From Geobacter sp. (GTDB lineage Bacteria > Desulfobacterota > Desulfuromonadia > Geobacterales > DSM-12255): 64,000 nt of DNA. Position numbers and translations under genes: made by a program. The stretch covers positions 1-64,000 of the forward strand of contig WKKR01000006.1 in the NCBI GenBank assembly GCA_009684525.1, given 5' to 3'. A model generated the notes under the pieces. It ran no database searches. It worked only from the letters and a program-made list of their open reading frames with translations, and was not told where the DNA came from. Positions 18,361 to 27,310 of this stretch are shown one piece after another. Positions within the stretch are counted from its first letter, which is position 1. Every line of letters starts with the position of its first letter.

Positions 18361-20142
18361 ATGCAGCCAATACACGAAAAACGATGGCGCCTGCGCGCGG
18401 CTGATCCTGGGGTAGTGCGGGGCCTGGTCGCACAGCACTCCCTGGATCCGCTCATTGCCAGGGTGCTGGTCAACCGGGGCATGGAGACTGCCGAGGCAGC
18501 GGGGCGTTTCCTGTCTCCCTCGCTTGCCGATCTTCCCGATCCCTTCCTGCTGCCGGATATGGACCGGGCAGTGGCGCGCCTTGCCCGTGCGCGGCAAGCG
18601 GGCGAAACCGTCTGCGTCTACGGCGATTACGACGTGGACGGCATCACGGCAGTGGCCCTCTTGATCGGGTTCTTCCGCACCGCGGGCATCTCCTGCCTGT
18701 ACCATATCCCCCGCCGGCTGGAGGACGGTTACGGCCTCTCCGCTGATGGGTTGCAGGCGGTGGCAGCTCAGGGGGCCAGCGTGGTGGTGACCGTCGACTG
18801 CGGCATTTCGGCAGTGGCCGAGGCGGGACTTGCCGCCGACCTGGGGTTGGATCTGATCGTCACCGACCACCACACCCCAGGCCCGGCCCTCCCGGCAGCT
18901 TATGCGGTGATCAACCCGCTGCGTAGCGGATCAGCGTTTCCCTGCACCGTCCTGGCCGGCGTCGGTGTCGCCTTCAACCTGCTCCTGGCCCTTCGCAGCA
19001 GGCTCCGAGAGGAGGGTGCCTTTGCCGCCGGGGAAGAGCCGGACCTGCGGCACTATCTCGATCTGGTGGCGCTTGGGACGATTGCGGACATCGTGCCGCT
19101 TCTCGACGCTAACAGAGCATTGGTTCGAACGGGGCTGAAAGTCCTGACTGCGGCCGGCCGTCCGGGGATCGCCGCGCTGAAGGCGGTTGCCGGGGTCGAC
19201 GGCGAAGTCTCCTGCGGAGCGGTCGGGTTCCGTCTTGCCCCGAGACTCAATGCAGCCGGCAGGCTTGAGGATGCCGCTGCCGGCGTGGAGCTGTTGCTCA
19301 CCCAGGATCGTGCCGAGGCTGCCCGGCTGGCAGCCGAGCTCGATGCCAGCAATGCCGAGCGACAGGCCCTGGAGCGGGAGATCCTGCAGGATGCCCTGCA
19401 CAGGATCGGGGAGAGTCCGGATCTGAAGGGGAGAAAGAGTATTGTCCTTGCTTCTGCCGATTGGCATCCCGGTGTGATCGGCATCGTTGCGTCGCGGGTG
19501 GTCGATCTCTACCATCGCCCCACCATCCTGATAGCGCTGCAGGAGGGGAGCGGACGCGGTTCCGGTCGGAGCATCCCCGGTTTTCACCTCTATCAGGCAC
19601 TGCATGCTTGTGCCGATCATCTCCTCAAGTTCGGCGGGCATCGCCAGGCAGCCGGGCTCTCGATTGTCGAAGAGACCCTGGCCGGCTTTGTCGAGCGTTT
19701 CGATGCCGTGGTGAGTGGGGAACTGGCGAACGATGAACTGGTCCCGGATCTCTGGCTGGATGGGGAACTTTTGCCATCCGATCTCGAACTTGCGCTTGCA
19801 GAGCGGATCGCGGCACTTTCTCCCTTTGGCGCAGGGAATCCGGAGCCGCTCTTCCTCGTGCGCAATGCCCGGATCGTGGAGCGGCGCGTCCTCAAGGATG
19901 CTCATCTCAAACTGCGCCTTGCCGTGGGGGAGCGCATCTGCGAGGCGATCGGTTTTTCCCTTGCTGCCCGCGAACTGCCGGACCTGATCGACTGCGCGGT
20001 GGCGATGCAGGTAAACATCTGGAACGGCAGGCGCAGTCTGCAGTTGCGTATCAAGGATCTGCGCCCCGCAGAAGCGGCGTCCGCCGGGATCAGGGAAACG
20101 ATGGTACACTCAGGTAATGGAGACGCAGATGGAGCGCTATGA
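18361..20142 (+). CDS. recJ: Single-stranded-DNA-specific exonuclease RecJ
   Basis: A 593-residue DHH-family nuclease acting 5' to 3' on single strands in RecF-pathway recombination and mismatch repair. Motifs: VYGDYDVDGITAVALL (motif I-II region), VTVDCGISAVAEA, VTDHHTPGPALP (DHH motif), VALGTIADIVPL, RLAPRLNAAGRLEDA, LASADWHPGVIGIVASRV and the glycine-rich GSGRGSGRSIPGFHLYQAL and FGGHRQAAG of the DHHA1 domain. Length is typical. Its end overlaps the start of the CDF transporter gene by 26 bases at most. Confidence 0.95.
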   Translation: MQPIHEKRWRLRAADPGVVRGLVAQHSLDPLIARVLVNRGMETAEAAGRFLSPSLADLPDPFLLPDMDRAVARLARARQAGETVCVYGDYDVDGITAVALLIGFFRTAGISCLYHIPRRLEDGYGLSADGLQAVAAQGASVVVTVDCGISAVAEAGLAADLGLDLIVTDHHTPGPALPAAYAVINPLRSGSAFPCTVLAGVGVAFNLLLALRSRLREEGAFAAGEEPDLRHYLDLVALGTIADIVPLLDANRALVRTGLKVLTAAGRPGIAALKAVAGVDGEVSCGAVGFRLAPRLNAAGRLEDAAAGVELLLTQDRAEAARLAAELDASNAERQALEREILQDALHRIGESPDLKGRKSIVLASADWHPGVIGIVASRVVDLYHRPTILIALQEGSGRGSGRSIPGFHLYQALHACADHLLKFGGHRQAAGLSIVEETLAGFVERFDAVVSGELANDELVPDLWLDGELLPSDLELALAERIAALSPFGAGNPEPLFLVRNARIVERRVLKDAHLKLRLAVGERICEAIGFSLAARELPDLIDCAVAMQVNIWNGRRSLQLRIKDLRPAEAASAGIRETMVHSGNGDADGAL

Positions 20143-21028
20143 ACGTTTTGGCCAGGCTGACCGGGTCATTGCAGTCGGATTTTGGGTCAATGCCGTCCTG
20201 ATGGTCATGAAGCTGTCTGCCGGGCATTATGGGCATTCCGAGGCGGTCTTTGCCGACGGTGTGGAAAGCGCCTGTGATTTCATCGCCATCCTTTTTACCA
20301 TGATCGCCCTGCGTATAGGACGCCGTCCCTTTGACAGCAAACATCCTTATGGACATGGCAAGGCAGAGAGCATCGCCGCGATCTTCGTCGCTCTGGTGAT
20401 CTTTGGCACCGGTGCCGGAATCCTTTTCAAGGCTGGCAAGACGATAATCGACGGGAACCTGCCGGAACCGCAACTGGTTGCGGTTCTTGCCGCATTTGCC
20501 ACCATTGTCATCAAGGAATGCCTCTACCGGTTCTCGCGTACGGTTTCCCTGAAGCTGCAAAGCCCGGCAGTAGAAGCCATCGCAAAGGACCACCGCAAGG
20601 ATGCCCTTACCTCGGTGGCTACACTGGTGGGTGTTGGCGGCGCCTACCTGGGCATGGGGATGCTTGACCCCCTGGCAGCTGCCCTGACGGCCTTCTTCAT
20701 CTTCCATATCGGATTCGAGACCTTCAAAAGCGCGGCCCACGATCTTATGGACGGTCAGCCTTCCGAGGAGCTGATCCTGGCGATAACCCGTCTTGCCGAG
20801 GAGGTCGCCGGGGTGGAGCACGTCCATGAAATTCGCGGCAGACGCTCCGGCCAGTACCTGATCGTCGATCTGAAGCTGGACATGGACCCGGAAATGACGG
20901 TCAAACGGTCACACGACATCGCTACCGAGGTGAAGCGGCGGATTTTCGAGAGATTCACCAACGTGGGTGATGTGATGATCCATATCAACCCCCATGACGA
21001 GGAGCATGAAGACCTGATCCGGTTATGA
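20117..21028 (+). CDS. Cation diffusion facilitator (CDF) family metal transporter
   Basis: A 303-residue CDF protein with about four to six TM segments and the C-terminal cytoplasmic domain. The transport site residues are in HSEAVFADGVESACDF (TM2) and DHRKDALTSVATLVG (TM5); the loop KHPYGHGKAE is the family signature. The C-terminal domain contains VEHVHEIRGRRSGQYLIVDLKLDMDPEMTV and DVMIHINPHDEEHED. CDF proteins export Zn, Fe, Mn, Cd or Co in exchange for protons. TM2 shows H-x3-D-x3-E with a later D, so the metal cannot be named confidently. It may start at the ATG at 20129 instead. It overlaps recJ, suggesting coupling. Confidence 0.9.
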   Translation: METQMERYERFGQADRVIAVGFWVNAVLMVMKLSAGHYGHSEAVFADGVESACDFIAILFTMIALRIGRRPFDSKHPYGHGKAESIAAIFVALVIFGTGAGILFKAGKTIIDGNLPEPQLVAVLAAFATIVIKECLYRFSRTVSLKLQSPAVEAIAKDHRKDALTSVATLVGVGGAYLGMGMLDPLAAALTAFFIFHIGFETFKSAAHDLMDGQPSEELILAITRLAEEVAGVEHVHEIRGRRSGQYLIVDLKLDMDPEMTVKRSHDIATEVKRRIFERFTNVGDVMIHINPHDEEHEDLIRL

Positions 21029-21118
21029 TGTCTGCCACGTTGCTGCTTGCGGATCCCTGCCAGAGCGGTACACTGATCCTGACTGCGCGGTCATTTCATG
21101 CCAAGGAGGTAACCTTTG

Positions 21119-21619
21119 ATGCAACCGAGAAGCGAGCAAAACCTGAAAGACGCCTTTGCCGGAGAATCCCAGGCCAACCGAAAATACCTCGCCTTTGCCA
21201 AGCAGGCCGAGAAAGACGGGCTGCCTCAGGTTGCCAGGCTGTTCCGGGCTGCTGCCGAGGCGGAAACCATCCATGCCCATAATCACTTGCGGGCGCTCGG
21301 GGGCATCAGGTCGACCAAGGACAATCTGCTTGAGGCCATAGCCGGGGAGACCCATGAATTCAAGAGCATGTACCCGGCAATGATCGAAGCTGCCGAGGCG
21401 GAAGGGGAGAGTCAGGCGCTCCGTTCCTTTACCTATGCCAATGCCGTGGAAAAGGTCCATGCCGCGCTTTACCAGAAGGCTTTCGATGCTCTGGGGGCTC
21501 CAGCGGAGCATTTCGACTATTTTGTCTGTCCTGTCTGCGGACATACCGTGGGGCACGCAGCGCCTGAAACCTGTGAGATCTGCGGCGCCAAAGGCACCGT
21601 CTTCATCCGCATCAGTTGA
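21119..21619 (+). CDS. Rubrerythrin
   Basis: A 166-residue rubrerythrin. The four-helix diiron domain includes LKDAFAGESQANRKYLAFAKQAEKDG, FRAAAEAETIHAHNHL, EAIAGETHEFKSMYPAMIEAAEAEGE and FTYANAVEKVHAALYQKAF, giving the E-x-x-H pairs. The C-terminal rubredoxin-like knuckles are CPVCG and CEICG. Rubrerythrins reduce hydrogen peroxide in anaerobes, usually with electrons from rubredoxin. AAGGAGG precedes the ATG at 21119. The 90-base gap upstream holds a weak possible promoter (TTGCGG-N16-TACACT). Confidence 0.93.
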   Translation: MQPRSEQNLKDAFAGESQANRKYLAFAKQAEKDGLPQVARLFRAAAEAETIHAHNHLRALGGIRSTKDNLLEAIAGETHEFKSMYPAMIEAAEAEGESQALRSFTYANAVEKVHAALYQKAFDALGAPAEHFDYFVCPVCGHTVGHAAPETCEICGAKGTVFIRIS

Positions 21620-21625
21620 CCCTTC

Positions 21626-21966
21626 CCGGCCCCCCGACGGGTAGTGCCCGCCCGGGGGCCGGACTCTGTCCCGCCTTTTAGTCCTCGCCGCAACCGTCCC
21701 CTGCAGGCTTTTGTCCGGTCCTCTCTCGATCTCCTGCCTAAGGTTATTCGTAAAAGTGCATGCCTGGCGCCTTGACGTCAATTAGGGAAAAAAAATGCAG
21801 CCGTGTGCTTGCGCATGAAAGCTCTTGTGAAATAATGACTTGAAGTAGAATGAAAAATTTATTCAGACGTATAAAAACTACTAAATTATTTTCCTACGGG
21901 GGCGATAAAGAATAAAGGCGCCGGCCCAGAAAAAATGCCGTAGATCGAACATCTACGGTTTTTTTT
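21626..21966 (+). terminator. Hairpins and AT-rich spacer between rubrerythrin and the TetR-type gene
   Basis: The 425-base gap 21620-22044 has no gene I can support. Just after the rubrerythrin stop is a long GC hairpin (CCGGCCCCC 21626-21634 with GGGGGCCGG 21654-21662, inner CGGG-CCCG). At 21938-21966 is a clear intrinsic terminator: CCGTAGAT-CGAAC-ATCTACGG followed by eight Ts. Between them lies an AT-rich stretch (about 21835-21900). The second terminator sits 79 bases before the regulator start, so it could also act as a leader terminator if a promoter lies in the AT-rich part. Confidence 0.8.
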
Positions 21967-21975
21967 GGATGTCGT

Positions 21976-22000
21976 GTGTTAGTAAGTGCTTACATTAGCC
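21976..22000. promoter_or_regulatory. Putative operator of the TetR-type regulator
   Basis: GTAAG-TG-CTTAC (21982-21993) is a compact inverted repeat inside GTTAGTAAGTGCTTACATTAG, of the size and symmetry bound by TetR-family dimers. It lies 52 bases before the regulator start, in the position for autoregulation. I do not see a second copy in front of the porin gene. Confidence 0.5.
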
Positions 22001-22044
22001 GGTCTGAATCATTCGTGAATTGTCGGTTCAAGGGGGAATGCATC

Positions 22045-22644
22045 ATGGTGCCGGTCAACACCGCGACAACCCGCGATAAAATCCTGACTACAGGACTGAA
22101 TCTCTTTTCCCGCAAGGGGTTTATCGCCACGACCACCCGCGAGATCGCCCGTGAAGCCGGTATTGCCGAAGTCACCCTGTTCAGGCACTTTCCTTCCAAA
22201 GAACAACTCCTCGAAGAAGTCATTACCCAGTTTTCCTTCATACCCGCCCTGAAAGCCCAGCTTGCCGAACTCAAGGACCAACCGTGCGAGGATGCGCTCG
22301 TCACCATAGCGGATACCCTTCTGGACACCTTGACCCTGCGCAAGGAATGGGTGTTATTGATGCAAGCGGAACTACGGAGAAATCCCGACAAGCTCCTGAA
22401 GGCCTATCACACCTTCCTTGATCGAATCTTTGCCAGCATTGCTGAATATTTTTGTTCTCAGCAGGACAAGGGAACCATGGGCAGTTTCAACCCCGAGATA
22501 GCCGCACGTGCCTTTTACGGCATGATTTTCAACTGTTTCTATACTGAAGAAGTGCTCCTCCGCAAACTCTACCGGAAAACTGACCGCCGGGTTGCTGTCC
22601 GGGAATTTGCCAGGCTGTTCGTGAGAGGGACGGCTTCCTGTTGA
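22045..22644 (+). CDS. TetR/AcrR-family regulator of the outer-membrane cytochrome conduit (OrfR-like)
   Basis: A 199-residue TetR-family protein. The N-terminal helix-turn-helix is TRDKILTTGLNLFSRKGFIATTTREIAREAGIAEVTLFRHFPSKEQLLEEV; the rest is a variable all-helical ligand and dimerisation domain. The ATG at 22045 is chosen for the AAGGGGGA upstream; the frame opens at 21976. In Geobacter sulfurreducens a TetR-type gene, orfR, lies directly before ombB-omaB-omcB and controls them; this gene has the same position. Its ligand is not known. The gap to the porin start is 327 bases, so the cytochrome genes likely have their own promoter. Confidence 0.87.
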   Translation: MVPVNTATTRDKILTTGLNLFSRKGFIATTTREIAREAGIAEVTLFRHFPSKEQLLEEVITQFSFIPALKAQLAELKDQPCEDALVTIADTLLDTLTLRKEWVLLMQAELRRNPDKLLKAYHTFLDRIFASIAEYFCSQQDKGTMGSFNPEIAARAFYGMIFNCFYTEEVLLRKLYRKTDRRVAVREFARLFVRGTASC

Positions 22645-22971
22645 GACAGATTGGCTGTGGTGTGCTGAACGAAAAACGACAAGGAGGTGGTACGGTAAAG
22701 CGGCTGTCAAATTGCTTGGAATCATTGCCTGTAGGGCTTTTGCCCGGCGGTCATAGGGAAATGCCTGATGCAAAGGGGCGCGTTATCTCCGAAACGGGTG
22801 TATATGCAACTTTTGTTGACTATAAAACACGGATACCTTTTGTGTACTGTTTCGTGAGCCCGGTGGCGAAAAAGGTGATAAACCGGCCCGCTTCCTACTT
22901 TGGCATGGTTCGAAGCTACTGCAGATCGGTCTGTAATCGACTGATTAAATTTCGGAAAGGAGGTTAGTTTG
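22645..22971 (+). promoter_or_regulatory. Leader region before the porin-cytochrome operon
   Basis: A 327-base region with one open frame (22641-22967) whose translation resembles no family, has irregular composition and lacks a good ribosome site of its own, so I treat the region as non-coding. It holds TTGACT at 22816 and a TATAAA at 22821, but no well-spaced promoter pair. From about 22855 it may fold (CCGGT 22860-22864 with ACCGG 22879-22883). AAAGGAGG at 22956-22963 is the ribosome site of the porin gene. A long leader like this may carry regulation that I cannot identify. Confidence 0.4.
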
Positions 22972-24183
22972 ATGGGGGTATACCTAAAGCGCATGCTTCT
23001 GCTTATGTCCTTCTTCTGCTGCTCCACGTCGGTGTGGGGTGCAGAGATACACGGCAGAAGCTCCACTCAGTTCATGTTTTTCCAGAATGAATTACTGGAA
23101 CGTCGACAGGCAGAAGTGGCAGAGTACCTACGTATTGCCATCACTAACATCGACAAGGACGGCAAGTTCAACATCTACGGCTATGGCCGGGCAAACCAGG
23201 ATTTCAATGCTGGTGAGGGGGGCGGGATGAGGTTGTACTACCTCTACGGCGACTATCGCAACCTCTTCGACAAGGTAGATTTCCGTATCGGTCGCCAGTT
23301 TGTCAATCTTGCCGCAGGGTCTGCCATCATCGATGGCGCCCAAGTGACATTGAAAAATGTCGGGCCCGTTGCCTTCACGGTCCTTGGCGGTCGGGATGTC
23401 ATCTTCGGCGAAACCGGCGAACTGGGCGACGGCACTAATACCGCCCTTGGCCTTGCTGCCAATCTCGAGGGTTTCCAGAAAACGGACCTGGAACTCTCCT
23501 GGTTCCGCAAATACGACCAGGGAGATATCGCCCGGGACCAACTGGGGGCATCATTCAAGCAGTATTTGCTGAATTCTGTCAGGCTGTATGGGAATGCTCG
23601 CTACGACCTGGTGACCGAAACATTCAACGAGGTGCTGGCAGGCGTCAAATACTTCCCCACGGCCAACCTGATCTTTACCGGAGAGTGGTTCCAGAGCTAT
23701 CCTACCTTCGACACGACCTCGATTTATTCGGTCTTTGCCGTCGACCGGTACCAGGAAGCCCTGTTCCGGGTAGATTACACCATCAACGACATGGTTTCGG
23801 TTAACGGTGGCTATACTCGCGAGTTTTTCGAAGAGGATGGAGTTTCCAACGTCTATCACGTCGGGGTTGGGCTGCGCCCCATCGAACCCCTGCGTCTTAA
23901 CGTCGAGTATGACAATCGCCAGGGTTACAACGGCAGCCTGAGCGGCGTCATGGTCGATGCCGCCTACGATCTGAACGGCAAGTTCGAACTGGCGGGCGGT
24001 TTTACCTATGACGCCTACCAGCGCGACAGTCTTACCAATGAGGAGATCGCCCGTCGCTACTGGTTGGGAGGAAAGTACAAACTCGCCAAGAACATGGCCG
24101 TATCGGGCCGGATTCAGAACGACGTGAACGTTCATTACGAGGAAAACGTCAGCGGCCGGCTGGGGTTTGACTATGACTTCTAG
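22972..24183 (+). CDS. ombB: Outer-membrane beta-barrel porin of a porin-cytochrome complex (OmbB-like)
   Basis: A 403-residue protein with a signal peptide (YLKRMLLLMSFFCCSTSVWGA) and a mature part made of alternating amphipathic beta strands ending in RLGFDYDF, the C-terminal phenylalanine typical of outer-membrane barrels. No heme motif is present. In Geobacter, OmbB forms the sheath through which the periplasmic OmaB and outer OmcB cytochromes exchange electrons. The following two genes have exactly the 8-heme and 12-heme pattern of OmaB and OmcB, which is the basis for the name; sequence identity was not computed. ATG at 22972 with AAAGGAGG upstream. Confidence 0.85.
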   Translation: MGVYLKRMLLLMSFFCCSTSVWGAEIHGRSSTQFMFFQNELLERRQAEVAEYLRIAITNIDKDGKFNIYGYGRANQDFNAGEGGGMRLYYLYGDYRNLFDKVDFRIGRQFVNLAAGSAIIDGAQVTLKNVGPVAFTVLGGRDVIFGETGELGDGTNTALGLAANLEGFQKTDLELSWFRKYDQGDIARDQLGASFKQYLLNSVRLYGNARYDLVTETFNEVLAGVKYFPTANLIFTGEWFQSYPTFDTTSIYSVFAVDRYQEALFRVDYTINDMVSVNGGYTREFFEEDGVSNVYHVGVGLRPIEPLRLNVEYDNRQGYNGSLSGVMVDAAYDLNGKFELAGGFTYDAYQRDSLTNEEIARRYWLGGKYKLAKNMAVSGRIQNDVNVHYEENVSGRLGFDYDF

Positions 24184-24198
24184 AAAGGAGGGACACCT

Positions 24199-24891
24199 GT
24201 GAAGAAGTTTTGTTTTCTGATTTTCATCGGCGTGCTTTCCGTTCTGTATGTCCAGCAGGCGGCAGCCCAGAAGCAGTCCCACAAGGACTATGCGGATATG
24301 AAGCTGTCCGATTGCAATGACTGCCACAAAAGCGAAGGGATAGCGCCCAACCATGATGCCGACTGGGTTCGGGGGCATCGTACAGTGGCGAGTCGTGCTG
24401 GCCATAATTGCGGAGAGTGCCATAAGCAGTCGTTCTGTCTTGACTGTCATTCGGGTGGCGGCATTGATGCCAAACTCGAAACAGATGCGGCACGGTTGAA
24501 TTACATTCCCAAGAGTCACCGCAGCGATTTCATCAGCATCCATCCGATCAAGGCCCAGGATAACCCGCAATCCTGCAAGCGCTGTCACGATCAGAAATAC
24601 TGCAACGAATGCCACAGCCGCTTCCCGAAGGGGAGTCTGAGGATCAAGTCACATATGATGCTCGGGGCGGACGGGCAGGGATATTCGCCGGCAAATGCCT
24701 CTGAACACGCAACAGAAGCAAGGCGGAATCTGCAGTCGTGCGCATCGTGTCACCCGGAAGGGGATGTCTGCATCCAGTGCCATTCGAGCGGCAAGGTGCG
24801 TCCCCATCCGAAGAGCTGGAGAGCCGGGAACTTCCGCGAGCGGACCGACGGCAAGGTATGCCGCAAGTGCCATCTGCCGGGGACTTATTAA
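24199..24891 (+). CDS. omaB: Periplasmic octaheme c-type cytochrome (OmaB-like)
   Basis: A 230-residue secreted cytochrome with signal peptide (KKFCFLIFIGVLSVLYVQQAAAQ) and eight CxxCH sites: CNDCH, CGECH, CLDCH, CKRCH, CNECH, CASCH, CIQCH and CRKCH. The size and heme count match OmaB, the periplasmic member of the Geobacter porin-cytochrome complex that passes electrons from periplasmic carriers into the porin. The start is GTG with GAAAGGAGGG upstream, 16 bases after the porin stop. It lacks a lipobox, consistent with a periplasmic location. Confidence 0.9.
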   Translation: MKKFCFLIFIGVLSVLYVQQAAAQKQSHKDYADMKLSDCNDCHKSEGIAPNHDADWVRGHRTVASRAGHNCGECHKQSFCLDCHSGGGIDAKLETDAARLNYIPKSHRSDFISIHPIKAQDNPQSCKRCHDQKYCNECHSRFPKGSLRIKSHMMLGADGQGYSPANASEHATEARRNLQSCASCHPEGDVCIQCHSSGKVRPHPKSWRAGNFRERTDGKVCRKCHLPGTY

Positions 24892-24924
24892 TTTCAAGGC
24901 TATATCACGCAAGGAGGAAACAGC

Positions 24925-27198
24925 ATGAGTAGAAAAGCATTCAAGTATTCTGCATTACTTGCATCTGTACTGTTGGCAGCGGCGCTCGGTGGCTGCGGTT
25001 CCGACAGCAGAGAATCGGGGGCGTCGCTGGACAGCGTTGCCAAGGTTGGCGATACTGCCTGTATTCAGTGCCACAGTGCCGTTACCGAAGCCCTGACGGG
25101 CGAAAGCATCGTTGCCCAGTACCAGCAGAACTCCCCCCACAACCAGGATGGCCTCGGCTGCGAGAGCTGTCACGGTGGCGGGGCCATGCACAACGGCGTC
25201 GGACCGATCCCGTATCCCGCTCCCGATGCGAACCGGTGCGCTGCCTGCCATGACGGCGTCACATCCTTTACGGTCGCCGGCGTGGCAACGGTTGCCCCGG
25301 CAACGAACGCCAACACGGAATTTGCTACCTCCAACCATGCCACCGGTACCCCGTCGCATACCACGACTGCTCTTTGTACGCGCTGCCACACCCATGAGAC
25401 CGCAGTGCTCTCCAACCAGTCGGGCTATACCGGCGAACTGGCATCCGGGACTATTGGCGCCACAACCTACCCCGGCGTGCTGGATAATGCCGCCTATGGA
25501 CCGCCTGTGGTAACTACGGGCTACACCGCTTTCAAGTGCGAAACCTGCCATCAGCATGGCGCAGGCTTGCGCGGCATAAAGGCCCGCGACATCGCCGGCA
25601 ATATCGTGCTCTGGAACCCGAGCAAGAGCGGCAGGACCGACCAGTTCAACCTCTGTACCAGCTGCCACAACCTGTACAACTACAACCAGACCAGGGTAAT
25701 CGCCTCGAACACTGCCGCCTCAGGCACGCTGAAGTACGAGCACAACACCCGTTGGAACAGGACCCTTGTCAGCACCCACAAGGAAAAGACGATGGTAAAT
25801 ATGTTGACGCTGCCGTTCGCCAACATGACCTCCATGAACCCTGCTGACCACAGCAATACGCTGATCACCGGTTATGCCCTCCGCCTGACCAATACTACCG
25901 ATGCCAGCTACAAAGGACCGTGCTTCGACTGTCACGGCCACGAGTCCAAGACCAACACCGGCGGGTCGGCGCCTGCAGCTGCCAGTTCCACGATTCACAC
26001 GGACTGGGCTCAGTCGGGCCATGCCGGTGGGCTGCTGACCGCCAAGTATACCGCAGGAGCGGGTAACCTGAGGACTGCGGCAGAGTTGGATGCGGTTACT
26101 GCCGCTTATGTCGACACCAACACCAACTCCTGGAGCCATTACAACTGGGACGACAACTCCACCCGCGGCGATTGCCAGATGTGCCATACCGCAACCGGTA
26201 TCTCCAACTACCTGGTGAACCAGACCACCGACCTTACGGGGTATGTGGCAACCAGCTCGTCGTCGCCCAACACCTATAGCCACCTGGCTTCTTGGAATGC
26301 CACCGGCGGATCAAACCGGCAGAATGAGCTCCTCTACTGCTGGGGCTGCCATAAGGATGCCGGTACGGGCGCTCTGCGCAATACCAGCCAGGCCATCCTC
26401 TCCTTCACTCTGAACAGCCAGCCCATTATCATTGCCGGCACCGGCAAGTCCACTGCCTGCGTGGTCTGCCATGGCGGACGTGGCAGCGCCACAGCAGCTG
26501 CAATTGGTGGTCGTAGCTCTCGATTCAATGGGCATCATGCACCGACAGCCGGGGTACTCTACAGCGCCCAGACCCACATCGGTTATGAATATGCCGGTCT
26601 GAGCTACGCAAACCCGAGCTTCTTTGCCCACGACAAGATCGGCCTGAATGCCGATGGCGCCTGCGCATCCTGTCATATGGCTCCGGCAGTCTCTGATGGC
26701 AAGCCGAGCCATACCTTCGCATCGGTTACCTTGACCGGTACAACCATAACCGCCATCAACAACCAGGCTCTCTGCAATACCTGCCATACTCCGGGTGGTC
26801 AGTATGAAATGACACCGACAAAACTTGAGGAAGAGAAGGCCGGGTATACCCAGGCCTCCACCATCCTGAACAACTATGTGTCTAACCTTGCCGGTTATCT
26901 CAACTACCTCGGCTATGCAATCACCTCGTCCAACTACAACAACCAGGTGCCTGCACAGCCGGTATCCGACAACGACTACGGCGCATACCAGAACGGCAAA
27001 CTTATCGGCGATGAGCCCTGCGCCTATGTGCACAACCGTTACTATGCCAAGCGGTTGGTCTTCGACTCCATCGACTGGATGGACAACGGTGTGCTGAACG
27101 GCACCATATCCATCGATGCGACCACCTACCCTGATGCAGCACTCTGGTTCGGCGCACCTGCCGGAACCACCGGGGCCTATACGGCATCGCGTCCTTAG
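24925..27198 (+). CDS. omcB: Outer-membrane dodecaheme lipoprotein cytochrome c (OmcB-like)
   Basis: A 757-residue lipoprotein with the lipobox LGGC (Cys24) and twelve CxxCH sites: CIQCH, CESCH, CAACH, CTRCH, CETCH, CTSCH, CFDCH, CQMCH, CWGCH, CVVCH, CASCH and CNTCH. Length, heme count and the C-terminal DEPCAYVHNRYYAKRLVFDSIDWMDNG-type ending match the OmcB/OmcC family, the surface-exposed part of the conduit needed for Fe(III) reduction in G. sulfurreducens. Extra His residues in the Ser/Thr/Asn-rich spacers could be distal ligands. It follows omaB by 33 bases and is closed by a strong terminator. Confidence 0.92.
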   Translation: MSRKAFKYSALLASVLLAAALGGCGSDSRESGASLDSVAKVGDTACIQCHSAVTEALTGESIVAQYQQNSPHNQDGLGCESCHGGGAMHNGVGPIPYPAPDANRCAACHDGVTSFTVAGVATVAPATNANTEFATSNHATGTPSHTTTALCTRCHTHETAVLSNQSGYTGELASGTIGATTYPGVLDNAAYGPPVVTTGYTAFKCETCHQHGAGLRGIKARDIAGNIVLWNPSKSGRTDQFNLCTSCHNLYNYNQTRVIASNTAASGTLKYEHNTRWNRTLVSTHKEKTMVNMLTLPFANMTSMNPADHSNTLITGYALRLTNTTDASYKGPCFDCHGHESKTNTGGSAPAAASSTIHTDWAQSGHAGGLLTAKYTAGAGNLRTAAELDAVTAAYVDTNTNSWSHYNWDDNSTRGDCQMCHTATGISNYLVNQTTDLTGYVATSSSSPNTYSHLASWNATGGSNRQNELLYCWGCHKDAGTGALRNTSQAILSFTLNSQPIIIAGTGKSTACVVCHGGRGSATAAAIGGRSSRFNGHHAPTAGVLYSAQTHIGYEYAGLSYANPSFFAHDKIGLNADGACASCHMAPAVSDGKPSHTFASVTLTGTTITAINNQALCNTCHTPGGQYEMTPTKLEEEKAGYTQASTILNNYVSNLAGYLNYLGYAITSSNYNNQVPAQPVSDNDYGAYQNGKLIGDEPCAYVHNRYYAKRLVFDSIDWMDNGVLNGTISIDATTYPDAALWFGAPAGTTGAYTASRP

Positions 27199-27223
27199 TC
27201 TACGAGATGTAATGCCTCTAACC

Positions 27224-27252
27224 GCCGGGCTCCCTTGGGAGCCCGGCTTTTT
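27224..27252 (+). terminator. Intrinsic terminator after omcB
   Basis: GCCGGGCTCCC (27224-27234), loop TTGG overlapping the stem tip, GAGCCCGGC to 27247, then five Ts. It is 26 bases after the omcB stop and closes the porin-cytochrome operon. Confidence 0.92.
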
Positions 27253-27310
27253 CATTCGTGCGCCGGTTCGTAGGTCACCCGGTTAAGGGTCGTAACAACT
27301 TGATGCATTC

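Noticed and set aside
22641-22967. 108-codon open frame between the TetR-type gene and the porin
   Set aside because: The translation looks like no family, lies over the leader and lacks a start with a convincing ribosome site of its own.
22645-22971. GEMM-type c-di-GMP/cGAMP riboswitch before the cytochrome operon
   Set aside because: I looked for the conserved GCAAACC and ACGCAAAGCC stretches in the expected order and did not find them here or elsewhere in the window.
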